Positions 1-9,264 of a stretch of DNA of 64,000 nucleotides are shown here, piece after piece. The notes beneath the pieces are model-generated. The model saw only the letters and a program-made list of their open reading frames with translations. It was not told where the DNA came from and did not search any database. The stretch's first letter is position 1, and every line of letters starts with the position of its first letter. The position numbers and the translations under genes are program-made. Origin of the DNA: AP-15 sp963785565 (lineage in GTDB: Bacteria; Pseudomonadota; Alphaproteobacteria; ATCC43930; CGMCC-115725); contig CAWAVV010000021.1 in the NCBI GenBank assembly GCA_963785565.1, positions 1-64,000 on the forward strand, given 5' to 3'.

Positions 1-1619
1 ACCAGGGTCGTGCGCCCGCGGATCAACGTGCGCAACGCAGCCTGCACTTGGCGTTCGGACTCGCTGTCGAGGGCCGAGGTCGCCTCGTCGAGCAGCAAGA
101 TCGGTGCGTCCTTGAGCATCGCCCGGGCAATCGCCAAGCGCTGGCGCTGCCCGCCGGAGAGGCGCACGCCGTGCTCTCCGACTTGCGTGTCGTAGCCGTT
201 CGGCAGCTCGCTGATGAACTCGTCAGCGCCGGCGGCGCGCGCCGCCGCTTCGATAGCTTCCGCTGTGGCGCCGAACCGACCATAAGCGATGTTGGCCCGC
301 AGGCTGTCGTCGAACAGAGTTACCTCCTGGGTGACGAGCGCCACCGCACCGCGTAGCGAGGCCAAGGTCACGCCGCGGATATCCTGCCCGTCGATCGCGA
401 TGCTGCCTTCCTCGACATCGAAAAAACGGGGGATCAGGTTGAGGATGGTCGATTTGCCGGCCCCCGATGCGCCGACCAGCGCGACCCTACGCCCGGCCGG
501 GACGGTCAGCGAGACATCGTCGAGCGCAACGGCTCCGGGGGCATAACCAAAGCGCACCCGGTCGAAGCGGATTTCGCCGCCGGCAACGCATAGCGGCCGA
601 GCCGCGGGCGTATCGCAAATCGTTGGCTCGACGTCGAACACCTGAAAGATCCGTTGGGCCGCGGCGAGGCCTTCCTGCAACGAGGCGTTCAGATTGGCGA
701 GGCTCTTAAGCGGCTGATAGGCGAGCAGCAGCGCGGTGATGAACGAGAAGAACGCGCCCGGCGTCCGGGTTCCGACGATAACCTGGTGACCGCCATAAAG
801 GATGACGATGGCGATTGCCGCTCCACCCAACGTCTCCATCATCGGCGAGGCGCGTGAGCGCGTGCGTGTTGCCCGGTCGATCAGCGCGAACAGCCGTTCG
901 AACAGGTCGGCGGCGCGCCGCTCCTCGTAATCCTCCATGCCGTACGCCTTGACCAGGCGGGCGCCCTGAAAGGTCTGATTCAGCAACGTCGTCAGCTGGC
1001 CGATCTCGGCCTGGGTGTTGGCCGAAACCCGGCGCATGCGGCGGCCGATGCCGACGATCGGACGGATCGCCACCGGGAAGACGAAGAACGAGACCAATGC
1101 CAAGAGCCAGTCCTGATAGAACATGACCCCGACCAGGAACACCACGGTCAGCGCATCCTTGCCGATCGCACCGAGGACGTTCGCCGCGGCGTTGCGCAGC
1201 AGCACGGCGTCGCTGGTGAATCGTGATATCAAAGTCCCGCTCGGATGCGCGTGAAAATAGGCGAGATCGGCACGCATCAGTCGCGTGAACAGCGCAATCT
1301 GCACATCGGCGATGACCCGCTGGCCGACGCGGTTCATCAGCACCGCCTCGCCGTAATCGGCGAGACCCTTGACGATGGCGATAGCCAGTGCGCCGCCGGC
1401 GATCAGCAGCAAAAGCGAGCCGTCGCGCCCGACAAAGATGCGGTCGAGAACAGGCTGCATCAGCCAGGCGCGCAGTGCCGTGCTGCCGGCCGCCAGCCCC
1501 ATCAGCAAAAAGGCAAATGCCACCCGCGGCGCATGGGGGCGCATGAAATCGCGCACCAAGCGCCATACGAGCGCAGCACTGCGCGCGCCCTCCTCGAGGA
1601 TCGGCGGCTTTCCAAACAT
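1..1619 (-). CDS. msbA: MsbA-type lipid exporter ABC transporter (permease-ATPase fusion), C-terminus cut by window edge
   Basis: Half-transporter with an N-terminal membrane domain fused to an ATPase, of the family that flips lipid A-core or other lipids across the inner membrane. Translation on the minus strand begins MFGKPPILEEGARSAALVWR at the ATG at 1619 and stays open to base 1, giving about 539 residues of a usual 580-600. The membrane part shows MsbA-like signatures (VGQRVIADVQIALF; YFHAHPSGTLISRFTSDA). The ATPase shows Walker A VGASGAGKSTIL (near 440-486), signature LSGGQRQRL (near 140-167) and Walker B ILLLDEATSALD. The stop lies outside the window. Exact lipid substrate cannot be told from sequence; another subfamily of type IV ABC exporter is possible. 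Confidence 0.88.
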   Translation of the reverse strand, partial: MFGKPPILEEGARSAALVWRLVRDFMRPHAPRVAFAFLLMGLAAGSTALRAWLMQPVLDRIFVGRDGSLLLLIAGGALAIAIVKGLADYGEAVLMNRVGQRVIADVQIALFTRLMRADLAYFHAHPSGTLISRFTSDAVLLRNAAANVLGAIGKDALTVVFLVGVMFYQDWLLALVSFFVFPVAIRPIVGIGRRMRRVSANTQAEIGQLTTLLNQTFQGARLVKAYGMEDYEERRAADLFERLFALIDRATRTRSRASPMMETLGGAAIAIVILYGGHQVIVGTRTPGAFFSFITALLLAYQPLKSLANLNASLQEGLAAAQRIFQVFDVEPTICDTPAARPLCVAGGEIRFDRVRFGYAPGAVALDDVSLTVPAGRRVALVGASGAGKSTILNLIPRFFDVEEGSIAIDGQDIRGVTLASLRGAVALVTQEVTLFDDSLRANIAYGRFGATAEAIEAAARAAGADEFISELPNGYDTQVGEHGVRLSGGQRQRLAIARAMLKDAPILLLDEATSALDSESERQVQAALRTLIRGRTTL

Positions 1620-1711
1620 CAGTCCCCGCGGGAAGCGTTAAAGACGGGGACCGGCCTTGGCAAGGGCGGCGGCCGGCAGGGGCTTGCCCGCCGCGCCGCC
1701 CCGCCGCGAGC

Positions 1712-2776
1712 TCACGTCGGGTAGGAGACGAAGCACTTATCCGACGCAAAGATGTGCGTCTCGATGTAATCGTGCACGACCGGTTTCCGGTCGAGCTTTT
1801 CCATCGCCCCCATCAGCGCGCACCAGTTCAGCATTTCGTGCTGCCCGGCCTGCTCCATCGCCTTTAACGGGCGCTTGCGCCAAGTGTCGTAATCGCGCTG
1901 CGACAGCGCGTCGAACAGCAGCCGGTCGGCCTTCAGGTCGGGCCACATATAGCCGTTGGTCGGCGACAGGAAGCAATGGGACCAGCTCGACGAGGCAATC
2001 ACCGCTACCCGCCATGGCGAAGCCGCAAAGGTCTCGGCCACCGCCTTGCCGACCTCCATGCAGCGCCAGGGATGCGGCGAGGGTGGGTCGCCGGCGATCG
2101 ACGGATCGCGCGGCGGCATGAACAACGCCGCGGTGCCGCCCTTGGCGTGCAACAGGTTGCTGCCGTAGCAATTGATCGCGAACGGCACGACCGGGTAGGG
2201 GAAGCCTTTGCGGTCCCAATCGAGATAGAGGAAGGTATTGGTAAAGGCGTGCGCCAGCGGATGGTGCAGCGGCTTGTAGGCATAGGCCATGTCGACGCCG
2301 CGCTCGATCAGCCCGGTGGCGAGGTGTTTGGCGGCCTCGCGGTGACCATGAAGCTTTAACGCCCAGTCGCCGGGCTCGCCCCAACGGTTAGTACGGCCGC
2401 CATTGCCGTTCTTCCATGGCTGGACCGCGAAATCGTCGTCATAGCCGAGCAGGCAAAAGGCCGGGATGATGTCCTCTTTGAAATTCTCGTACTGGTCGTC
2501 GCCCCACACCAGCACGACATCCGGGTTGAACGCGTCGAGCGACTTGCGCACAGCGCGGAAACCTTCTGCCATTCGTGCGCTATAGCGCTGGGCGGAAGAA
2601 AGTCCTTCGTCGTTTCCGAGTTCGGCGACAAGCTCGGCTGGCCAGTTGGCCGGGTTCTTGTAGTGCTCGGGCACATTGGGCGCGGTCAGCAGCCGATGGA
2701 ACAGCGACGGCAACTGCTCGTCGGGGACCGTCAGCCCCGGATAGTGGGTGCAGCCAAGACCAAGAATCTCGCCCAT
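1712..2776 (-). CDS. LigB-type class III extradiol ring-cleavage dioxygenase family protein
   Basis: 354 residues resembling the catalytic LigB subunit of class III extradiol dioxygenases, which use Fe(II) to open catechol-type rings. The N-terminus carries the GLGCTHYPGL segment with a likely metal-ligand histidine, VVLVWGDDQYENF lies near residue 110, and SSSWSHCFL with a second conserved His lies near residue 240. It is a standalone protein with no LigA-like partner or other aromatic catabolism gene nearby, so the true substrate is unknown. The ATG at 2776 follows a purine-rich AGGAG stretch. It is separated from msbA by about 90 bp and may be co-transcribed with it. A DODA-like or non-aromatic activity is possible. 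Confidence 0.8.
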   Translation of the reverse strand: MGEILGLGCTHYPGLTVPDEQLPSLFHRLLTAPNVPEHYKNPANWPAELVAELGNDEGLSSAQRYSARMAEGFRAVRKSLDAFNPDVVLVWGDDQYENFKEDIIPAFCLLGYDDDFAVQPWKNGNGGRTNRWGEPGDWALKLHGHREAAKHLATGLIERGVDMAYAYKPLHHPLAHAFTNTFLYLDWDRKGFPYPVVPFAINCYGSNLLHAKGGTAALFMPPRDPSIAGDPPSPHPWRCMEVGKAVAETFAASPWRVAVIASSSWSHCFLSPTNGYMWPDLKADRLLFDALSQRDYDTWRKRPLKAMEQAGQHEMLNWCALMGAMEKLDRKPVVHDYIETHIFASDKCFVSYPT

Positions 2777-3048
2777 TCCCTGCTCCTCTGCTGAAGCGCG
2801 CCGCGCCGGAACCGGCGCCGCTGTTTGATGCCGGCACCGATCCTATCCGATTTCGCCTCGTCCGGCACGGATATTAGAGCCCGGCTTGGCAACCGGCGTA
2901 GAGGCCCGGGTGCGGGGAAGTGTGACGGAGCAGTTACAGAGGGAGATCGATATGCTTGCCCATCCGAAGGGTCTCAGATGAGAGGCGGCGCAGGCGCAGG
3001 TTCAGAGCCTGTCTTCGCGTCGCCGCACTCGATCCCCGGTGCGTCGAC

Positions 3049-3627
3049 CTAGGCGTGCGCGCTGGCGCGCCGGCGACCGAGAGCGATGATGCCGATGGCG
3101 CCGACGCCGAGGGCAAGCAAGCCGAAACTGGCCGGCTCGGGTGCTGCGACGACTTCGCCGGCGGTGAAGAAACGGGTGTCCGCGCCGGGATTGCCGGTGT
3201 CCGGCCCGGGGCAGGTAAAAGCCGCACACTCGTACGATGAGGCTAGAACGATCGGGTCCGGTCCGCTCAATTCTAGCGAGTTCTGGAAGACGATGTGCAG
3301 ATCCAGATTATACGACGGCGAAAAGAAATCGACGCCGAAGGCGGGCGGTGCGTTTGGCACGATGTCAGACGGGTCAGGCGGCGCATACGAAAACCCACCG
3401 AGCAGGGCGCCGGCGGTGGTGGTGACAGCGACCGGCGCGATCAGATAGCCGTAGGGTCCGATCGTGAACTTGCCGGAAACGGAACCGCCATCGTCGAGCG
3501 CGGCGCCTTGCAAGACCCATGTCGTCGGCAGCGCGAACGCCGTATTGCCGCCGGCGCCGACGACGCCCGCAACGATTGCGACAGCGAGCGCGCCGGCCGC
3601 GAACTTTCCGGTTATAGTTCCGATCAT
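3049..3627 (-). CDS. PEP-CTERM sorting-domain protein, secreted
   Basis: About 192 residues from an ATG at 3627, preferred over an ATG ten codons upstream because GAGGGAAG sits about 8 nt before it. An N-terminal signal segment (GALAVAIVAGVVGAGG) is followed by a low-complexity extracellular domain. The C-terminus has the PEP-CTERM signal: AAPEPASFGLLALGVG, a hydrophobic helix, then the basic tail GRRRASAHA. In this family exosortase (XrtA/EpsH type) recognises the PEP motif and removes the anchor, usually in species that make an exopolysaccharide. No exosortase is encoded in this window. The body of the protein is not a family I recognise. Upstream bases 3700-3840 are markedly AT-rich and probably carry the promoter. 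Confidence 0.82.
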   Translation of the reverse strand: MIGTITGKFAAGALAVAIVAGVVGAGGNTAFALPTTWVLQGAALDDGGSVSGKFTIGPYGYLIAPVAVTTTAGALLGGFSYAPPDPSDIVPNAPPAFGVDFFSPSYNLDLHIVFQNSLELSGPDPIVLASSYECAAFTCPGPDTGNPGADTRFFTAGEVVAAPEPASFGLLALGVGAIGIIALGRRRASAHA

Positions 3628-3882
3628 CTTGCCATCTTCCCTCGCGGCCGCCAGCAAAAACGCCCCACTCTGCCTCGCTCAACGCGAAGACGCGGACGAA
3701 CACCAGCGAATACTAATGAAACGCGCCATAAGGTCGGCTGTCGTCGACCGATTTCCGACGAAATTAGCCGAAATGGATAATATGTCAAATGAAGATATGG
3801 TTAACGATAATTTTATTTATTAATGCCCATGGATTAACTCGCCCAGACCTCGTCGTCTTTCTGGGTCGGCGAAGAGGCCCGC

Positions 3883-5235
3883 TCACGCGCCGGCGACGGT
3901 CAGGTCGTCGACGCGCAGGGTCGGCGCATCCATGCCGGCCTTATATTCGAGGTCGTCGGCGACGACGAGGCGGGCGAAGATCTCCTTCAGATTGCCGGCG
4001 ACGGTCATCTCGCTGACCGGAAAGGCGATCTCGCCCTTGTCGATCCAGAAGCCGGCGGCGCCCCGGCTGTAGTCACCGGTCACGCCGTTGACCCCCATCC
4101 CCATCATCTCGGTCACGTAGAACCCGCTCTCGATGTCCGATATCAGCGCTTGCGGGCTTATCGCACCGGGTTCGATCCACACGTTGGTGGCCGAAGGTCC
4201 GGGCGGCGAGGAAGTGCCGCGTGCGGCGTGACCAGTAGTCTTGAGGCCTAATTGGCGGGCCGACCGCAAATCCAACAGCCAGGTGGTGAGCACGCCTTTC
4301 TCGACAATCGCGCGACGATGGTTGGCGATGCCCTCGCCGTCGAACGGCTTCGAGCGCAGGCCGCGCCGGCGGTGCGGGTCGTCAACGATGGTGATCGCCT
4401 CGGGAAAGATCCGCTCGCCGAGCCGGTCCTTCAAAAAGCTGGTGCCGCGGGCGATCGACGGGCCCGAGATCGCGCCCAGCAAATGCGAGATGAAACTGCG
4501 CGCGACCCGCGGATCGAACACCACCGGGCAGCGGCAGGTCGGCATCTTTCTGGCGCCAAGCCGCTTGACCGTGCGCTCGCCGGCGCTTTTGCCGATCTCG
4601 GCCGGGTCGCGCAGATCGGCGGCATAGACTGCGCTGGCATAGTCATAGTCGCGCTCCATGCCGGTGCCGGTGCCGCCGATGACTGAAGCGCTGACCCCGT
4701 GGCTCGAACCCCGGTACGCCCCGGCGAACCCGTTCGAAGCGACCAGTGCTATCGCGGAGCGGCCCCACCCGGCCTCGGCCCCCTCGGAATTGGTCACACC
4801 CTTAACCGCGAGGGCGGCTTCCTCGGCCACGCGCGCCCGTTCGATCAGTACCTCAGCGCTGGGCTCTTGCGCGTCGAACATGTCGAGCGCGAGCCAGTCG
4901 CGGGCGATCTCGTCGGGCTCGGCGATGCCGCAATAGGGGTCCTCGGGCACGGTCTTGGCCATCGCCACGGCGCGCTCGACAAGTTCGCCGAGCGCCCTTG
5001 GCGAGCGGTCGCTCGACGATACGATCGCCTGCTGCCGGCCGATGAAAACTCGCAGGCCGAGGTCTTGGCCCTCGGAGCGCTCGAGCTTCTCGGTCTTGCC
5101 GAGACGGCGTCCATGCGACAGTGACGTGCCCTCGAACAGCACCGCATCGGCGGCGTCGGCGCCGGCGCGGCGGGCGCGCCCGATCAGATCGTGCAATAGG
5201 TCGAAAGCCGCCCAGTCTTGGCTGATATCATTCAT
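3883..5235 (-). CDS. pmbA: TldE/PmbA, metalloprotease TldD/E subunit
   Basis: 450 residues of the PmbA/TldE family. TldE pairs with TldD in a heterodimeric metalloprotease that degrades unfolded or small modified peptides (microcin B17 leader, CcdA in E. coli). Family features include the N-terminal LSHGRRLGKTEKLERSEGQD-like segment, the RARGTSSPPGPSATNVWIEPG-like region near residue 340 and GMGVNGVTGDYSRGAAGFWI near residue 385. As expected for TldE it lacks the HExxxH zinc motif present in the TldD gene at 14101-15534. The two genes are about 9 kb apart rather than adjacent. It lies 10 bp downstream of ubiD and is probably co-transcribed with it. Confidence 0.93.
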   Translation of the reverse strand: MNDISQDWAAFDLLHDLIGRARRAGADAADAVLFEGTSLSHGRRLGKTEKLERSEGQDLGLRVFIGRQQAIVSSSDRSPRALGELVERAVAMAKTVPEDPYCGIAEPDEIARDWLALDMFDAQEPSAEVLIERARVAEEAALAVKGVTNSEGAEAGWGRSAIALVASNGFAGAYRGSSHGVSASVIGGTGTGMERDYDYASAVYAADLRDPAEIGKSAGERTVKRLGARKMPTCRCPVVFDPRVARSFISHLLGAISGPSIARGTSFLKDRLGERIFPEAITIVDDPHRRRGLRSKPFDGEGIANHRRAIVEKGVLTTWLLDLRSARQLGLKTTGHAARGTSSPPGPSATNVWIEPGAISPQALISDIESGFYVTEMMGMGVNGVTGDYSRGAAGFWIDKGEIAFPVSEMTVAGNLKEIFARLVVADDLEYKAGMDAPTLRVDDLTVAGA

Positions 5236-5245
5236 CGGATCTCCG

Positions 5246-6754
5246 CTATTTCCATATCGGCTTGCCCGATCCGGGCAGCCCGTAACTCGCCCATTTGCTC
5301 GTCACCTCCGCGACGACCGCCTCGGCCATGCGGATCGGCCGGCCCCATTCGCGCCGGGTCTCGGGCGGCAATTTGCCGGTTGCGTCGAGGCCGATCTTGC
5401 CGCCGAGACCCAATTCGGGCGAGGCGAAGTCGAGATAGTCGATCGGGGTGTTGTCGATCAGGGTCACATCGCGCACCGGGTCCATGCGGGTCGAGATCGC
5501 CCACATGACATCCTTCCAGTCGCGCGCGTCGATATCGTCGTCGACGACGATGACAAATTTTGTGTACATGAATTGGCGCAGGAACGACCAGATCCCCATC
5601 ATCACCCGCTTGGCGTGGCCGGGATAGGCCTTGCGGATCGCCACCACCGCGATGCGGTAAGAACAGCCCTCGGGCGGCAGCCAGAAATCGACGATCTCCG
5701 GGAATTGCTGCTGCAACAGGGGGATGAAGACTTCGTTCAGCGCCTCGCCGAGGATCGAGGGTTCGTCGGGCGGCCGGCCGGTATAGGTCGACAGGTAGAT
5801 CGGGTTCTGCCGCATCGTGATCGCCGACAGGCGGAAGACCGGAAAGCGCTCGACCGAATTGTAATAGCCGGTGTGATCACCGTAGGGGCCTTCCTCACCG
5901 TATTTGTCGAGCGAGACGTGGCCTTCAAGCACGATCTCGGCCTGCGCCGGCACCTTCAAGGGCACGGTCTTGCAGTCGACCAATTCGACCTTTCGGCCGC
6001 GCAACAGCCCGGCGAACTGGTATTCCGACAAGGTGTCGGGGACCGGCGTCACCGCGGCGAGGATCGTGCCCGGATCGGCGCCGATGACCGCGGCTGCCGG
6101 CAACGGCTCGCGGCGCTCCGCGCTCCAGCGCTGATGATGCTGCGCGCCGCCGCGATGCTTGAGCCAGCGCATCAAGGTGGTATCGCGGCCGGTCACCTGC
6201 ATCCGATAGATGCCGAGGTTGAAGCCGTCCTCGCGGCGCTCGCCCGGCCCCCTCGTCACCACCAACGGCCAGGTGATCAGCGGCGCCGGCTCGCCTGGCC
6301 AGCAGGTCTGGACCGGCAACGCGGCAAGATCGATCTCGGCCCCGCGCAAGACGATCTCCTGGCAGGGCGCCGACCCCACCCTGCGCGGGCGCATCGCCAT
6401 GACTGTGCGCAACAGCGGCAGCAGTTCCAGCGCCTCGCGCCAGCCGCCGGGCGGCTCCGGCTGCTTCAGAAACGCGAGCGTCCGGCCGATTTCGCGCAAG
6501 CCGCCGGGCTCGCGGTCCATGCCCCACGCGACGCGCTCGACGGTGCCGAACAGATTGACCAAGACTGGCATCGAATATTTCTTGCCGTCTTCGCCTGTCA
6601 CGTTCTCGAACAGCACCGCCGGGCCGGCCTCGGCCAACAGACGCGTCTGGATCTCGGTCATTTCGAGAAGCGGCGACACTGGCGCCGCGACCCGCGCCAG
6701 CCGTCCGCTCGTCTCGAGCCGGTCGATAAAGTCGCGCAGGCTGGAATAGGGCAT
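5246..6754 (-). CDS. ubiD: UbiD family prenylated-FMN decarboxylase (3-polyprenyl-4-hydroxybenzoate decarboxylase)
   Basis: 502 residues, normal for UbiD. The enzyme decarboxylates 3-polyprenyl-4-hydroxybenzoate in ubiquinone synthesis and needs prenylated FMN made by a UbiX, which is not in this window. Recognisable segments include the N-terminal SSLRDFIDRLETSGRL, FNLGIYRMQVTGRDTTLMRW with the cofactor region, EEGPYGDHTGYYN near residue 290, and the C-terminal TPIDYLDFASPELGLGGKIG. It is grouped on the minus strand with ubiA (7454-8383), with one methyltransferase gene between, which supports a quinone role over a catabolic decarboxylase. The start ATG at 6754 gives the expected family N-terminus. 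Confidence 0.92.
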   Translation of the reverse strand: MPYSSLRDFIDRLETSGRLARVAAPVSPLLEMTEIQTRLLAEAGPAVLFENVTGEDGKKYSMPVLVNLFGTVERVAWGMDREPGGLREIGRTLAFLKQPEPPGGWREALELLPLLRTVMAMRPRRVGSAPCQEIVLRGAEIDLAALPVQTCWPGEPAPLITWPLVVTRGPGERREDGFNLGIYRMQVTGRDTTLMRWLKHRGGAQHHQRWSAERREPLPAAAVIGADPGTILAAVTPVPDTLSEYQFAGLLRGRKVELVDCKTVPLKVPAQAEIVLEGHVSLDKYGEEGPYGDHTGYYNSVERFPVFRLSAITMRQNPIYLSTYTGRPPDEPSILGEALNEVFIPLLQQQFPEIVDFWLPPEGCSYRIAVVAIRKAYPGHAKRVMMGIWSFLRQFMYTKFVIVVDDDIDARDWKDVMWAISTRMDPVRDVTLIDNTPIDYLDFASPELGLGGKIGLDATGKLPPETRREWGRPIRMAEAVVAEVTSKWASYGLPGSGKPIWK

Positions 6755-6797
6755 GCCGAGCTATATGGGTGCAGCGGAGCCGGCTGACGAGCGTGCT

Positions 6798-7445
6798 TCA
6801 AGGCGGTAGCACCCGCCATACGACGCCGTCGCGGGTGTCGCTATCTTCGAGCTCCCGGCTTGTCGGCACGGTATAGGAGGCAAGTGTGCGCAAGCCTTTC
6901 GTCGGCAGATAGGCGCGCCCGGGGTCGCCGAGCAGCACGAGACAACCAGCCCCCGCCAGCGCCCGCAGCCATGGTATGACGCGATCCGCCATGTCGCGCT
7001 CGTAGCAGACATCGCCGGCGGCAACGACCTGCCAACGGGGGTCGAAGACGTCGATCGCATCCGCGGTCATTACCTCCACCACGACATCGTTCAGTACCGC
7101 ATTGGCGGCGATTGCAGCGCGGGCGAAATGGTCGATCTCGGCCGCAAGCACGGCGCGGGCCCGAGCCTTGGCAGCGGCGATCGCTACCAGTCCCGAGCCG
7201 GAGCCGAAATCGAACACAAAGCGCCCGGCGACCGTCTCGGGACGATCGAGCAGGTAGCGGGCGAGTGCCTGGCCGCCGGCCCATGCGAATGCCCAAAACG
7301 GCGGGGGCACGCCGCCGCGCGCCAGGCTTTCTTCGCTCGCCTGCCAGATCGGGGTAACCTCGGTCGCCAGATGGAGCCGGATCTCGGGTACCAGCGGCGG
7401 CGCCGCGACCGCGGTGTTGCGGCGCACGAAAAGGGCCGGATCCAA
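6798..7445 (-). CDS. class I SAM-dependent methyltransferase (PrmA/ETFB lysine methyltransferase-like)
   Basis: About 215 residues. SAM motif I is FVFDFGSGSGLVAIAAAKA, preceded by EVTPIWQASEE and PPPFWAFAWAGGQALARYLL, the pattern of the small lysine methyltransferases related to ribosomal L11 and ETF-beta methyltransferases. No ATG gives a sensible N-terminus. The homologous region begins at LDPALFVRRNTAVAAPPLVP, so TTG at 7445 (or GTG at 7427) is chosen. Longer upstream in-frame sequence is the antisense-like overlap with ubiA and is rejected. It ends 43 bp before ubiD and starts 8 bp after the ubiA stop, so it sits within the ubiA-ubiD run. The substrate is not evident; a protein-lysine target is inferred from family resemblance. 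Confidence 0.75.
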   Translation of the reverse strand: MDPALFVRRNTAVAAPPLVPEIRLHLATEVTPIWQASEESLARGGVPPPFWAFAWAGGQALARYLLDRPETVAGRFVFDFGSGSGLVAIAAAKARARAVLAAEIDHFARAAIAANAVLNDVVVEVMTADAIDVFDPRWQVVAAGDVCYERDMADRVIPWLRALAGAGCLVLLGDPGRAYLPTKGLRTLASYTVPTSRELEDSDTRDGVVWRVLPP

Positions 7446-7453
7446 GGGAGAGC

Positions 7454-8383
7454 TCAGATCACGTGACCGGCCACGATCCCGGCGAGCATCAGCCAGCCGA
7501 CCACGCGGTTCGAGCGGAATTTGGCAAGACAATCGGCCGGGCGGTCGATATCGACGCGCGCCGCCTGCCAGAGAAGCTGCACTGTCGCGGCGGCGAGCCC
7601 GACCCAGAACCATCCGCCGAGCCCGACCATCCAGCCTGACGCCCCCCACAGCAGCACGGCGCCGGCGTAGAAGACGAAGAGCCACGGCCGAGTATGCGAT
7701 CCGAGCGCCAAGGCCGAGGATTTGACCCCGATCAGCGCGTCATCCTCCTTGTCCTGATGCGCGTAGATCGTGTCGTAGCCGATGGTCCAGAAAACCCCGC
7801 CGAGATAGAGCAGCAGCGCCGGCCTCCCGAGGGTCCCGGCAACCGCGGTCCAGCCGACCAGCGCCCCCCAATTGAAGTTAAGGCCGAGGAACACCTGCGG
7901 CCAATAAGTAACCCGCTTCATAAACGGATAGCTGCCGATCAGCCCGAGAACCACGATCCCGAGCAGGATGCTGGTCCGGTTGAGGCTGAACAATACGGCG
8001 GCGCCGACCGCCAATTGCAGCAGCAGAAACCTCACCGCCTGACCTACGCTCACCGCACCGCTCGGCAATGGCCGCAATCGGGTGCGCGCCACCTGCCCGT
8101 CATAGTGGCGGTCAGCGATGTCGTTCAGCGTGCAGCCGGCGCCGCGCATGACCACGGCGCCGAACGCGAACAGCGCCATCAACCGCAGGTCCGGCCAGCG
8201 CGGCGCGGCGAGCGCGACCCCCCACCACCCGGGAAAGAGCAAGAGCCACGTCCCGATCGGGCGGTCAAGCCGGGCCAGACGGGCATAAGGCCGGGCGCCC
8301 GCCGGCAAGAAGCGCTCGATCCGGTCATTGCCATGGATGTCGCTCGGGTCGGTGCCGGCAGCCAACTTGTTTTCCACCGTCAT
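7454..8383 (-). CDS. ubiA: 4-hydroxybenzoate polyprenyltransferase UbiA
   Basis: 309 residues, a polytopic membrane prenyltransferase that attaches the polyprenyl tail to 4-hydroxybenzoate in ubiquinone synthesis. The first Asp-rich motif is NDIADRHYD (near residue 96), where Mg2+-diphosphate binds. The second is YDTIYAHQDKEDD (near residue 212). GTWLLLFPGWWG near residue 45 is typical of UbiA. Several hydrophobic helices follow. Together with ubiD downstream it forms two consecutive steps of the same pathway. The gene is divergent from rsmE with 58 bp between the starts. Confidence 0.95.
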   Translation of the reverse strand: MTVENKLAAGTDPSDIHGNDRIERFLPAGARPYARLARLDRPIGTWLLLFPGWWGVALAAPRWPDLRLMALFAFGAVVMRGAGCTLNDIADRHYDGQVARTRLRPLPSGAVSVGQAVRFLLLQLAVGAAVLFSLNRTSILLGIVVLGLIGSYPFMKRVTYWPQVFLGLNFNWGALVGWTAVAGTLGRPALLLYLGGVFWTIGYDTIYAHQDKEDDALIGVKSSALALGSHTRPWLFVFYAGAVLLWGASGWMVGLGGWFWVGLAAATVQLLWQAARVDIDRPADCLAKFRSNRVVGWLMLAGIVAGHVI

Positions 8384-8441
8384 GAGCTAATCTTGGCGGT
8401 GCAAGCGACCGCGCTCAAGCGGCGCATGAGGGGAGAGGGCG

Positions 8442-9191
8442 ATGAGCGAGCGCGGGGTAGCGCGCGTCTACGTGACCGAACCACTTGCGGCCGGCGCCGT
8501 GCTCGATCTCGCGCCGGGGCAGGCACATCACCTGCGCACGGTGTTGCGGCTGGGGGCCGGCACGGCGGTCGCTGCCTTCAACGCGACGGATGGCGAATGG
8601 ATCTGCCGTCTTACCGAGACCGGCCGAAACCGCGTGGTGCTCGCGGTCGAACGCCGGACGCGGCCGGCCGAGGCCGAAGCGGATCTGTGGCTTGTGTTTG
8701 CGCCGATCAAGCGGGCCCGTCTCGATTGGCTGGTCGAGAAGGCGACCGAGCTCGGCGCCGGGGTGTTGCTGCCGGTGTGGACGCAGCGGACCCAAACCGA
8801 GCGGCTCAATCTCGAACGTCTGCGGGCCCACGCGGTCGCGGCCGCCGAGCAGAGCGAGCGGCTCTCGGTGCCTGAATTGCACGAACCGCAAGCGCTCGAT
8901 GGCGTGCTGGCCGGCTGGTCAGCGGAACGTCGTCTCGTCGTCTGCGACGAGACCGGCGGCGGTGAACCGATCGGCGCGGCCGTTGCGCGGCTCGGTGTTG
9001 GGCCGACAGCGATGCTGACCGGCCCCGAAGGCGGTTTCGCCGAGACGGAGCTTGACGCTCTGGAGAAACTCTCCTTTGTTACTCGCGTCGGGCTCGGGCC
9101 CAGGGTGTTGCGCGCCGATACGGCTGCCCTCGCGGCGTTGGCGGTGTTGCAGGCGATCGCAGGCGATTGGCGTCGCGTCCGCGGCGAGTGA
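8442..9191 (+). CDS. rsmE: 16S rRNA (uracil-1498-N3)-methyltransferase RsmE
   Basis: 249 residues of the SPOUT-fold RsmE family, which methylates N3 of U1498 in 16S rRNA using SAM. The N-terminal PUA-like part contains LAPGQAHHLRTVLRLGAG. The SPOUT domain shows KRARLDWLVEKATELGAG near residue 88, MLTGPEGGFAETELDAL near residue 190, and the knot region VGLGPRVLRADTAALAALAV near residue 217. The ATG at 8442 follows GGGGAGAGGGCG. It precedes gshA by 73 bp on the same strand. Confidence 0.95.
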   Translation: MSERGVARVYVTEPLAAGAVLDLAPGQAHHLRTVLRLGAGTAVAAFNATDGEWICRLTETGRNRVVLAVERRTRPAEAEADLWLVFAPIKRARLDWLVEKATELGAGVLLPVWTQRTQTERLNLERLRAHAVAAAEQSERLSVPELHEPQALDGVLAGWSAERRLVVCDETGGGEPIGAAVARLGVGPTAMLTGPEGGFAETELDALEKLSFVTRVGLGPRVLRADTAALAALAVLQAIAGDWRRVRGE

Positions 9192-9264
9192 GCGCCTGCC
9201 GCTCGGCGCGCAACGAGCTGCCGCCAATCCCTCCGGCCCGATTGTCCAGGGAGTTCCGCCGATA

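Noticed and set aside
23..546. Small overlapping open frames at the left edge
   Set aside because: They are out of frame with the msbA ATPase domain, whose motifs occupy the same bases.
706..1749. 347-codon minus-strand frame in the msbA region
   Set aside because: It is in a different frame from the clear ABC exporter translation, which covers the same bases with conserved motifs.
4955..6787. 610-codon plus-strand open frame
   Set aside because: It is antisense to tldE and ubiD, both of which match their families over full length; the frame is Arg/His/Asp-rich noise caused by high GC.
7446..7685. Extended N-terminus of the PrmA-like methyltransferase
   Set aside because: The extra ~80 residues overlap ubiA out of frame, are Arg-rich and unlike the family; a TTG or GTG start after the ubiA stop fits better.
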